Shown here: positions 7,954-13,691 of the stretch, in pieces | How positions within the stretch are numbered: the stretch's first letter is position 1 | Layout: each line of letters begins with the position of its first letter | Assembly (NCBI GenBank): GCA_016302405.1 | Contig: JAEDNR010000048.1 | Span: forward strand, 1-13,691 | DNA from: Oscillospiraceae bacterium | GTDB lineage: Bacteria; Bacillota; Clostridia; Oscillospirales; Oscillospiraceae | Direction of reading: 5' to 3' | DNA: 13,691 nucleotides | Position numbers and translations under genes: made by a program | The notes under the pieces: generated by a model | Told to the model about the DNA's origin: nothing | The model's database searches: none | The model's input: the letters and a program-made list of their open reading frames with translations, nothing else

Positions 7954-8903
7954 GGCGTTTCCTCCCAACCGGCGCGCCACAGGGCCATCAGGGACGCCTG
8001 GGCTTTTCCCGTGGCAGCGGCATCAAAGAAAACCTCGTTTCCCGCCGGGCTGCCCAGGCTTTCCAGCACCGGATCCAGGAAGCTTTTTTCCAGGCTGTAG
8101 CGCTGGGCATCCTCTCCCTGCAGAAAAGCCAGGAAGGCGGCGGCATTGTCCGGGTGGGGCGCGGCAGACGGTATGGCGGCAGATAAGGCAATGCGGTAAA
8201 CACCCTCACTGGGGTAAACCACCGTCAGCGACGCGCCCTCCGCCACTGCCCGCAGCGCCGCATCCTCCGGGACCAGGGCCAGGCAGAAGCTGCCGTCCGC
8301 CACACTTTCGATCACCGACCGGGTATCCGGCAGCAGCGTACTCAGATTTGCCGCGAAACGGGAAAGGGCTTCCTCTCCCATTTCCTGCCGGAGCACCGCC
8401 AGGGCCGTCCGGCTGAAATCCGAGTTTTCCGGATCGGCAAAGGCGATCTGCCCCCGCCAGGCTTCCTCCAGGAGGCTATGCAGGCCTGTGGGAAAATTCT
8501 GGCGGATGAGCCTGGAATTGTAAATAAGGACCAGGGACCGCAGGCTCACAGGGGCAAAGGTATCGGAGGGGGGACACATGGGATCCAGCGCCTCCCCGGG
8601 GCCGGACAGGGAAAGAAAATCCCCTGCCGCCGATTCCAGCAGATCCGCCTCACAGCCCAAAAGCACATCGCAGCGGCCGTCAGCGCACCGGTCCAGCAGC
8701 TCGGGAGCCGTTCCGGTCTCCACCTCCGTCCAGATGCCGGTGCGATCCTCAAATTCCAGCACCAGGGGGGCATACACTTCCTCCGGAAGGCAGGTGCAGA
8801 CCGTAAGGCGACTGCTTTCCTCCGGCAGCTGGGCATCAAGCGGTTCTCCGGCGCAGCCGGAAAGCACCGCCGCGAAAAGCAGCAGGGCAAATATGCGCTT
8901 CAA
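7950..8903 (-). CDS. Exported binding lipoprotein, probable sensor partner of the histidine kinase (HptA-like)
   Basis: This 317-aa protein starts at TTG (8901-8903). The start is fixed by AAGGGGGG just upstream and by the lipoprotein signal that begins there: basic KR, a hydrophobic run, then LSGC with Cys17 lipidated. Longer upstream starts would bury the signal peptide. The mature part has the fold pattern of Fbp/Afu-type binding proteins: LTVCTCLPEEVYAPLVLEFE at the N-terminus, a GQIAFADPENSD segment as in this family's hinge region, and a closing PHPDNAAAFLAFLQGEDAQ helix. It is shorter than and divergent from the 433-aa transporter binding protein. No permease or ATPase accompanies it; instead its stop overlaps the kinase start (ATGA), so a sensing role is likelier than transport. 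It has seven cysteines beyond the lipidated one (36, 38, 73, 78, 84, 110, 207), unusual for an exported protein. The ligand is unknown. Confidence 0.88.
   Translation of the reverse strand: MKRIFALLLFAAVLSGCAGEPLDAQLPEESSRLTVCTCLPEEVYAPLVLEFEDRTGIWTEVETGTAPELLDRCADGRCDVLLGCEADLLESAAGDFLSLSGPGEALDPMCPPSDTFAPVSLRSLVLIYNSRLIRQNFPTGLHSLLEEAWRGQIAFADPENSDFSRTALAVLRQEMGEEALSRFAANLSTLLPDTRSVIESVADGSFCLALVPEDAALRAVAEGASLTVVYPSEGVYRIALSAAIPSAAPHPDNAAAFLAFLQGEDAQRYSLEKSFLDPVLESLGSPAGNEVFFDAAATGKAQASLMALWRAGWEETP
7961..7966 (-). promoter_or_regulatory. Ribosome binding site that sets the kinase start
   Basis: GGGAGG on the minus strand lies 7 nt before the ATG at 7953, inside the last codons of the lipoprotein gene. 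It favours this ATG over the in-frame ATG at 7980, which has no comparable site. Confidence 0.7.
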
Positions 8904-8910
8904 ACCAATA

Positions 8911-8918
8911 CCCCCCTT
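8911..8918 (-). promoter_or_regulatory. Ribosome binding site for the TTG-started sensor lipoprotein
   Basis: AAGGGGGG on the minus strand lies 7 nt before the TTG at 8903. It is the only strong site near the signal peptide and identifies the non-ATG start. The edge of the upstream repeat element (8924) lies only 6 bp beyond it. Confidence 0.65.
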
Positions 8919-8923
8919 GAAAT

Positions 8924-9377
8924 AATTGAAAATTGACAATTCGTGGTTTCGACTAAAACGGCAGATAGGAAAATTGGAATTTGTAGAGCTGTTTGATAAA
9001 TGGTGAGCGGGTGGAAAATAGGACACGGCAAGGGCTCCCTTGTGTAAAGGGAGCTGGCGTGAAGCGCCTGAGGGATTGTGCAGCAAAACGTTTTAAACTG
9101 ACGACGAATCGGCGAAAAGAGACCACAAAGGACACTGTCCGTTCTGACGATGGGTAGATATGGAAATCTACCGTTACAACCCCTCAGTCAGCTACGCTGA
9201 CAGCTCCCCTTACACAGGGGAGCCCTTGCCGTGTACCGCATCGGACCGCAAACCATTCACCAAACAGCTCTATATATACCAATTTCCCGCACAGCTATGT
9301 TAACCCGATAAGCATTTTATATGATTACCGCGTCAGGGGCACCATAATTGTCAATTTTCAATTGTCAATTTTCAATT
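8924..9377. repeat. Large inverted-repeat MITE-like element upstream of the sensor operon
   Basis: This element fills nearly all of the 559-bp gap. The core arms at 9023-9079 and 9176-9234 are inverted copies: each reads ACACGGCAAGGGCTCCC, then TGTGTAA, GGGAGCTG and GAGGG-TTGT. The similarity continues outward to about 8968 and 9288 (AGAGCTGTTTG and AAATTGG), giving arms of roughly 110 bp. Outermost are AATTGAAAATTGACAATT at 8924-8941 and two overlapping inverted copies at 9346-9363 and 9360-9377. The spacer includes a small hairpin, GGTAGAT/ATCTACC (about 9153-9172). There is no transposase, so it would be mobilised in trans if at all. Nested ends suggest one element inserted in or beside another. 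It separates the sensor operon from the upstream lipoprotein gene, and no convincing promoter for the operon is visible in it. Confidence 0.8.
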
Positions 9378-9424
9378 CTATTCTACCACACCCGCAAAGA
9401 CGATGACAACCCCTAAAAGCACGC

Positions 9425-9459
9425 TTTTCCCCGGTTTCCTTGGGGGAAACCGGGGAAAA
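9425..9459 (-). terminator. Strong hairpin terminator after the repeat lipoprotein gene
   Basis: The arms TTTTCCCCGGTTTCC and GGAAACCGGGGAAAA form a near-perfect stem of about 15 bp, starting 4 bp past the stop codon. On the transcript it is followed by GCGTGCTTTTAGG, a modest U-tract. It isolates this gene from the sensor operon. Confidence 0.75.
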
Positions 9460-9462
9460 CGC

Positions 9463-10923
9463 TCACCAGGTCGTATTCTTGGCGTGGTCGTAGTCGAAAA
9501 CCTCCCGGAGCATACCGTAATATTCGTTGGGCGTGAAGCCGCCGTCAATATACCGCCAGGGACTTGAATAGGGGTTATCTCCCGTGAACTGGACCTGGCA
9601 GTCAGGGTGCTGCTGCCGGAACCGGGTCTGCTCCTCCATTGTAACCTTGCTGTAGGTGGCGCAGAGGGTGTCCATGGGAAGATCGTCCAGGGCTGACAGG
9701 TCACTGACCTTGGTGTAGCTCACATTGACCTTGGAAAGCTTCGGGCAGTTTGCCAGGGGGGACAGGTCCTCCAGATAGCCGCAGTAAGCAACCTCCAGGA
9801 ATGTAAGCTCCTTGCAGTTTTCAAAGGGTGTCAGGTCCTTTACCATGCTGCCGGAAAGGATGATCGCCTCCAGCTTGGGCATATAGGATACAAAGCTGGC
9901 GTCCGTCAGGTATTCGTCGTGGCCGAAGTCCAGGAACCGGGCATCCTCACAATACATCAGGTTCTTGCTGTTGGAATCGGTCAGCCCGTACACCGCCCGG
10001 ATGACCTCCCGGTCCGTCAGGCAGCATCCGTCCTTACCGAACCGGACCCGCCACACAACCTTGGCATTCTCCCGGTAGTCCTCCCGGACCTGGGCCAGGA
10101 CCTCGTTGGAAAAATGGCAGGTATCCAGCACCACCCGGGTGCCCCGCAGCAGCTTCAGCGCCCGGCGGAGCTCTTCTTCCCCGCTGTCGCCGATCCGCTG
10201 GTACTGGAAGTAAATCTCTTCGTCGGTGGTGGTCACGGTTTTTCCAAAGAGGGTAAAGGTATAGTGGAACGTGGCCTGGGGCGCTGCCTCCTGAAGCTTC
10301 ACCACATCGTCAATATCCAGGCGGCTTTCTTCTCCCGCCATCATTTCCACCTGGGAAAGGCCCGGAAGCAGCGAGATTTTCGCCGCCACCGCGTCCACCT
10401 GCTCCGGCTCCACCCAGCTTAAATCCAGGGTATCGGTGCCGCTGCCGCAGACCATATCGCCCACCGTCACGGTATAATCCAAATTCAGATCCGGGTACAT
10501 TTCCGCCAGCACCCCGAACTGCTCGGGTGTCAATTCCATCTGCTCAAAACACAGGTAGTAGAGCTCCGGCAGGTACCGCAGGTTCTGCTTCAGTGTCTCA
10601 TAATCAAATGTCCCCGGCTTCAGCGTCAGCTCCCGGGTGGAGGACACCGCGGCCCGGTCGCCCAGCGCTACGGTATAGGTCACCTTGACCTCCGGGTGGG
10701 AAAGCCGGTAGTTCCGGATCGCCTCGTAGCAGGTGCTGCTGCTGAAATTGACCTCCTTCAGGTCGGGATATTCTTCCAGGCGGTGAATATCTTCCTCCGT
10801 TACCACCAGCGTCAGCTTTTCCACAACCGGCGGCGCGGTGGTCTCCGGAACCGGCGCCTCCTTGGCACAGCCACAAAGCAGCACGGCCAGCAGCAAAACC
10901 GGCAGCCATTGGATATACTTCAT
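9463..10923 (-). CDS. Exported lipoprotein with four ~70-residue repeats and a C-terminal leucine-rich repeat domain
   Basis: This 486-aa cell-surface protein is of unknown function. The signal peptide (1-18) ends in LLCGC, with Cys19 probably lipidated; a cysteine at the -2 position of the lipobox is unusual. A short Pro/Thr tether follows. Residues about 38-305 look like four copies of a ~70-residue unit, each with an L-rich strand/helix (LPELYYL, LPGLSQV) and then a beta pair: HPEVKVTYTVALGD, YPDLNLDYTVTVGD, APQATFHYTFTLFG, ENAKVVWRVRFGK. Residues about 340-430 are a leucine-rich repeat segment (LEAIILSGSMVKDLTPFENC, LTFLEVAYC, LSKVNVSYTKVSDLSAL). The tail is aromatic (SSPWRYIDGGF...EYYGML). 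ATG has GGAGG 7 nt upstream. It appears monocistronic: a promoter lies in the upstream repeat element and a hairpin follows. A binding or adhesion role is plausible but unproven. Confidence 0.85.
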   Translation of the reverse strand: MKYIQWLPVLLLAVLLCGCAKEAPVPETTAPPVVEKLTLVVTEEDIHRLEEYPDLKEVNFSSSTCYEAIRNYRLSHPEVKVTYTVALGDRAAVSSTRELTLKPGTFDYETLKQNLRYLPELYYLCFEQMELTPEQFGVLAEMYPDLNLDYTVTVGDMVCGSGTDTLDLSWVEPEQVDAVAAKISLLPGLSQVEMMAGEESRLDIDDVVKLQEAAPQATFHYTFTLFGKTVTTTDEEIYFQYQRIGDSGEEELRRALKLLRGTRVVLDTCHFSNEVLAQVREDYRENAKVVWRVRFGKDGCCLTDREVIRAVYGLTDSNSKNLMYCEDARFLDFGHDEYLTDASFVSYMPKLEAIILSGSMVKDLTPFENCKELTFLEVAYCGYLEDLSPLANCPKLSKVNVSYTKVSDLSALDDLPMDTLCATYSKVTMEEQTRFRQQHPDCQVQFTGDNPYSSPWRYIDGGFTPNEYYGMLREVFDYDHAKNTTW

Positions 10924-10962
10924 ATCATTACCTCCAATACAGGGCGTTTACGGGCTTCGCCG

Positions 10963-11132
10963 AATTGACAATTGACAATTGACAGTTGACAATTATTGTG
11001 TCCCTACGGGACGATTTTTGAAATAATCGCGATTGTTTTCGTCCAAATCCTTTTTATTTTAAATCATCCCGCAGGGATTCCTTAATTATCAATTGTTCAT
11101 TGTCAATTGTCAATTAAATTCCAATTTGTCTG
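10963..11132. repeat. Small inverted-repeat (MITE-like) element with TTGACAATT arrays
   Basis: The left end is AATTGACAATTGACAATT followed by GACAGTTGACAATT (10963-10994). The right end is the inverted equivalent (11084-11115), closed by CAGACAAATTGGAATTT on the minus strand at 11116-11132. Inner arms TCCCTACGGGACGATTT (11001-11017) and AAATCATCCCGCAGGGA (11061-11077) pair with two mismatches. No coding potential was seen. It shares its terminal 17-mer with the element at 3662-3906 and its TTGACAATT units with the one at 8924-9377. Confidence 0.75.
11085..11113 (-). promoter_or_regulatory. Near-consensus sigma-A promoter inside the repeat element, driving the repeat lipoprotein
   Basis: On the minus strand TTGACA (11108-11113) is followed after exactly 17 bp by GATAAT (11085-11090), a perfect -35 and a 5/6 -10. 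Transcription would begin near 11078 and give a leader of about 155 nt that folds through the element's inner arms. No other promoter is evident before the lipoprotein gene. Confidence 0.6.
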
Positions 11133-11177
11133 TCACATCGTATCCCCGGTTATTTTGCTTTATTATGCCACAAACGG

Positions 11178-11218
11178 CAAAAAAATACAAGGGGCGGAAA
11201 AAACGTCCCTTGTATTTT
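11178..11218 (-). terminator. Intrinsic terminator of the adaptor/permease operon
   Basis: On the minus strand, AAAATACAAGGGACG pairs with CGCCCCTTGTATTTT (one mismatch), and the transcript then runs into a continuous U-stretch (TATTTTTTTGCC). It lies 12 bp past the permease stop. Confidence 0.85.
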
Positions 11219-11229
11219 ACACGAAAGGA

Positions 11230-12483
11230 TTATTCCCGGCGCAGGGCCTCGATAGGGTTCAGGTTTGCCGCCTGGGTGGCAGGAAGCAGGCCGAACACCA
11301 CGCCGATCAGGGTGGAGAACACCACCGCGATGGCAATAGCGGGAATGCTGATGGAAACCGGAATCTGCATCATCCGGGAGATCAGCTCCGCCATGGCAAT
11401 ACCGGAGACTACGCCCACAAGGCCGCCGATGCTGGTAAGCACTGCCGCCTCCGTCAGAAACTGCATCAGGATCCGCCGCTTCTTGGCGCCGATGGCCTTT
11501 TTCAGGCCGATCTCGCTGGTCCGCTCGGTGACGGACACCAGCATGATGTTCATAACACCGATGCCGCCCACCAGCAGAGAGATGCTGGCAATCCAGATCA
11601 GCTGGGTATTGGTAGCCTGGCTCATCTGCTGCAGCTGCTGGGCCTGTTCCAGCATATCCTGGCTGCGGTAGTCAAACTTGCTGTTCGTCCCCATGATCTG
11701 CTTGTCCGTCAGCAGGTCCGCCGCGCTCTTTCCGGCGGAGGTCATGGAGTCGGTGGAGTCCACCTTGATGGCTACGCTCTGGGGCTCGTCAAACTGGTAG
11801 ATGGAGGGCCAGACCGTCAGGGGCACATAGATGGTGCCCGAGGAAGTATCCGCGTACATCAAATAATCGTTCATGGAGTTGATCGTGGGGGTAAAGTCCT
11901 CGGACAGCGTCACAACACCCACAACGGTGAATACCTCACCCTGCAGCTCCAGATTCTTGTTCACCGGGTTCTCCCCGCCAAAGAGGTTGCTTACCGCCTT
12001 GGCATCCACCAGGGCCACCTTCCGGTACTCGGTGAAATCCTTCTGGGTAAAGCCCCGGCCGGACTTCACCCGGTAGCCGTAGACGCTGAGGTAGTTTTCG
12101 TCAACGCCCCGCAGGCTGCCGTTGAAGTCGGTATTCAGATAGTAGTTGCCGTCGGAGTAATTCCGCTCGCAGTACAGGGAAACACGCTCCACACCCCGCA
12201 GTTTTTCCAGCTCCTGCCGGGTTTCCTCGGTGATGGTCCGCACCCCGGTGGGAATGGGGCTCCAGGACAGGTCGTAGGGGTTTCCATCCTGGTTTAACTG
12301 CACCGTCACCACGTTGTTTCCCGCGCCAATCAGGTTTTCCTTGATCTGCTCGTTGGTGCCCTGAATGGTGGACACGATGGTAATGATGGCGGCGATGCCG
12401 ATAATGATGCCCAGCATGGTCAGTACGGAGCGAAGCTTATGGCTCCAAACGCCCTGGAGGGCAAGCCGGATATTCTCAACCAT
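11230..12483 (-). CDS. MacB/FtsX-type ABC permease
   Basis: This 417-aa membrane protein belongs to the type VII (mechanotransmission) ABC family, which drives export of peptides, antibiotics or lipoproteins, or signals across the membrane. It has TM1 at about 19-41 (LTMLGIIIGIAAIITIVSTI), then an extracellular MacB_PCD domain (about 45-290), and three C-terminal membrane segments (about 294-316, 343-366, 380-402) of the FtsX domain. Family motifs are SVTERTSEIGLKKAIGA (317-333) and the terminal LNPIEALRRE. It lacks the N-terminal ATPase of E. coli MacB, so a separate ATPase subunit is required, and none lies in the window. GGAGGG precedes the ATG with a 6-7 nt spacing, 12 bp after the adaptor stop, so the two are cotranscribed. 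A terminator follows directly. Confidence 0.95.
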   Translation of the reverse strand: MVENIRLALQGVWSHKLRSVLTMLGIIIGIAAIITIVSTIQGTNEQIKENLIGAGNNVVTVQLNQDGNPYDLSWSPIPTGVRTITEETRQELEKLRGVERVSLYCERNYSDGNYYLNTDFNGSLRGVDENYLSVYGYRVKSGRGFTQKDFTEYRKVALVDAKAVSNLFGGENPVNKNLELQGEVFTVVGVVTLSEDFTPTINSMNDYLMYADTSSGTIYVPLTVWPSIYQFDEPQSVAIKVDSTDSMTSAGKSAADLLTDKQIMGTNSKFDYRSQDMLEQAQQLQQMSQATNTQLIWIASISLLVGGIGVMNIMLVSVTERTSEIGLKKAIGAKKRRILMQFLTEAAVLTSIGGLVGVVSGIAMAELISRMMQIPVSISIPAIAIAVVFSTLIGVVFGLLPATQAANLNPIEALRRE

Positions 12484-12495
12484 ATTCTTCCCTCC

Positions 12496-13691
12496 TTACT
12501 GGTAAAGGTCGCTGATGTCGCCGTCCACCGCTTTGGCCCCGGGCTTCACATTCTTGCCGTAGGGGAAGGCCACCCGGTCATCCACGGTAAGTCCATCCAG
12601 AATCTCGGTGTAGCTGCCCCACAGGGACTTTCCGGTGGTGACAAACCGCTGCTCCAGCCGGCCGTCCTCGCCCATGACCAGCACATAGCTTCTGCCCTTC
12701 TCCGTGCGGAGGAAGGGGTTTTGCAGATAGATGCCGTTCTGGGCACCAGCAGTGGAGAACTGCATGTTTACATAATCCCCTTCCCGCAGGTCCGCGCTCT
12801 CGTCAACGAACACGGTAAAGGGATAGTAGGACACGTTGGTGTTGCCCATGCCGCTGTAGAAATTATTGGAGGTGGGGAAATCGCCCACAGAGGTGATTGA
12901 ACCCACATAGCTCATACCGGAGTTCCAGTCGTTGATGGTGACCTCCTGGCCGATGGTGAGCTGATCCTTCAGCAGCTCGCTGACGGCGCCGGTGATAGTG
13001 AAGCCGCCGCCGCCGGAGACCTTCAGCACCGGCTGGTTCTGGCTTTTTGCCTCTTCTTCCGTCAGGCAGGATACCACCTTGCCGTCCAGCTCGGCGTACA
13101 CATTGCCGTCGGACATCTCCCGCTCCATGATCTTATACTCGGCCTCCGCCACCTTGATCTTGAATTCGGTATCCTTAATGGTCTTTTCCTGCTGCAGACG
13201 CATCTGATAGATCTGGGCCGCGGTATAGCCGCTGCCGAAGTCGATCTCCGGAAGCTCCACCTGGCTTTCCTGAGCCAGGGTATAGTCCAGATTGCCGGAG
13301 GCATTGAAGAACTTCAGGGTAAAGCCCCCCTGCACCCGGGACAGGTACACGCCCTGCCAGGTAAGGATGGAGCCCTTGGACATATTCCCGGAGGTGATCT
13401 TGATAATCATATAGCACTGGTTCACCGGGAAAGGCTCAGGGTCTTCCTCCGGCTTTTCCTCCGGCAGCGCGGAGGGACTGGACGGCGGATCACCGCCCTG
13501 TTCGCCGGAGCCGCTTTCCCCGCCGGAGCCGCTGCCCTCGCCGGAGCCGCTGCCCGCACCGGAACCGCTGCCCTCGCCGGAGCTGCTGCCCTCGCCGGAA
13601 CCGCTGCCCTCGCCGGAGCTGCTGCCCTCGCCGGAACCGCTGCCCTCGCCGGAACCGCTGCCCTCGCCGGAGCCGCTGCCCTCGCCGGAGC
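12496..13691 (-). CDS. HlyD/MacA-type efflux periplasmic adaptor homologue, 5'-truncated by the window end
   Basis: 397 residues are visible; the frame stays open to the window edge, so the start and signal segment lie outside. A GTG at 13425 could be taken as a start but is internal, since coding continues upstream through an acidic Pro-rich stretch (LPEEKPEEDPEPFP) into the Gly-Ser-Glu repeat. After the linker come a small beta region (CYMIIKITSGNMSKG...), a coiled-coil stretch (AAQIYQMRLQQEKTIKDTEF, continuing to MEREM), the second half of a lipoyl-like fold (VYAELDGKVVSC...PVLKVSGGGG) and beta-barrel/membrane-proximal domains ending DISDLYQ. Such proteins link a MacB-type permease to the outside or to the cell wall in monoderm bacteria. 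It is cotranscribed with the permease (12-bp gap). The placement of a flexible linker before the coiled coil is unusual. Confidence 0.88.
   Translation of the reverse strand, partial: SGEGSGSGEGSGSGEGSGSGEGSSSGEGSGSGEGSSSGEGSGSGAGSGSGEGSGSGGESGSGEQGGDPPSSPSALPEEKPEEDPEPFPVNQCYMIIKITSGNMSKGSILTWQGVYLSRVQGGFTLKFFNASGNLDYTLAQESQVELPEIDFGSGYTAAQIYQMRLQQEKTIKDTEFKIKVAEAEYKIMEREMSDGNVYAELDGKVVSCLTEEEAKSQNQPVLKVSGGGGFTITGAVSELLKDQLTIGQEVTINDWNSGMSYVGSITSVGDFPTSNNFYSGMGNTNVSYYPFTVFVDESADLREGDYVNMQFSTAGAQNGIYLQNPFLRTEKGRSYVLVMGEDGRLEQRFVTTGKSLWGSYTEILDGLTVDDRVAFPYGKNVKPGAKAVDGDISDLYQ
13501..13691 (-). repeat. 18-bp tandem repeat encoding a (Gly-Ser-Gly-Glu-Gly-Ser)n linker
   Basis: At least nine units of exact 18-bp period (CTCGCC triplets at 13537, 13573, 13591, 13609, 13627, 13645, 13663 and 13681, with a variant at 13555) run to the window end, with degenerate units from 13501. 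Each encodes SGEGSG or SGEGSS; one unit has Ala for Glu. The period is a multiple of three, so copy-number change keeps the frame. Confidence 0.95.

Noticed and set aside
7954..7980. Kinase start at the upstream ATG (7980)
   Set aside because: It lacks a good ribosome site and overlaps the preceding gene by 31 bp, whereas 7953 has GGGAGG and an ATGA overlap.
8904..9086. N-terminal extension of the sensor lipoprotein to the start at 9086
   Set aside because: The extension is encoded by the repeat element and would place the lipoprotein signal internally; the TTG at 8903 has a strong ribosome site.
10963..11115. CRISPR-like array from the repeated TTGACAATT units
   Set aside because: The units are 7-9 bp, contiguous or overlapping, with no spacers; they are element ends.
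11107..12297. 396-codon plus-strand open frame opposite the MacB-type permease
   Set aside because: It is a His/Gln/Gly-rich antisense shadow, starts within a repeat element and has no recognisable domain.
12496..13425. Complete adaptor gene starting at the GTG at 13425
   Set aside because: The same frame stays open upstream through a coherent acidic and Gly-Ser-Glu linker to the window edge, and a start there would leave no signal peptide.
13501..13691. CRISPR or satellite interpretation of the 18-bp repeat
   Set aside because: There are no spacers, the period is a multiple of three and the frame is open throughout, so it is a protein-coding repeat.

Overview
The window comes from a GC-rich, low-GC-Gram-positive-type (Clostridia) genome, most likely a gut Oscillospirales/Ruminococcaceae-like bacterium. 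The reasons are four exported lipoproteins or adaptors typical of a monoderm, YesM/YesN-type two-component proteins, strong GGAGG ribosome binding sites, and intergenic inverted-repeat elements of kinds I associate with gut Clostridia (GGGCTCCCTTGTGTAAAGGGAGC; TCATTGCGAGCCAG; TTGACAATTGACAATT). The taxon is an inference. All nine genes lie on the minus strand, so transcription runs from high to low coordinates. I see no rRNA, tRNA, CRISPR array or transposase.

Right end (11230-13691): an HlyD/MacA-type efflux adaptor, cut by the window end and carrying a long Gly-Ser-Glu tandem-repeat linker, is followed 12 bp later by a MacB/FtsX-type permease and a good intrinsic terminator. No cognate ATPase is visible. 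Next comes a gap filled by a small inverted-repeat element that carries a near-consensus promoter pointing at a 486-aa lipoprotein (9463-10923) with four ~70-residue repeats and a short leucine-rich-repeat domain, closed by a strong hairpin. A second, larger inverted-repeat element (about 8924-9377) fills the gap before the next operon.

Centre (5504-8903): a three-gene, overlapping operon encodes a small exported binding lipoprotein (TTG start), a YesM-like sensor histidine kinase and a YesN-like AraC-type response regulator. This is a 'three-component' sensor.

Left end (51-5301): the target transporter, I infer. It has a 433-aa solute-binding lipoprotein with a palindrome-rich promoter, then an intergenic stretch with a hairpin and a third inverted-repeat element, then an FbpC/AfuC-type ATPase, an FbpB/AfuB-type fused double permease and a YihX-like HAD phosphatase. 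ATGA start/stop overlaps link the last three.

Taken together, the binding protein/kinase/regulator set resembles the HptARS hexose-phosphate sensor of Staphylococcus aureus. The transporter belongs to the Fbp/Afu family, whose AfuABC members import sugar phosphates, although many are annotated as iron transporters. The coupled phosphatase resembles YihX, a glucose-1-phosphate phosphatase. My working model is a sense-import-dephosphorylate module for a phosphorylated sugar or other organophosphate. Ferric iron or another substrate cannot be excluded from sequence alone.
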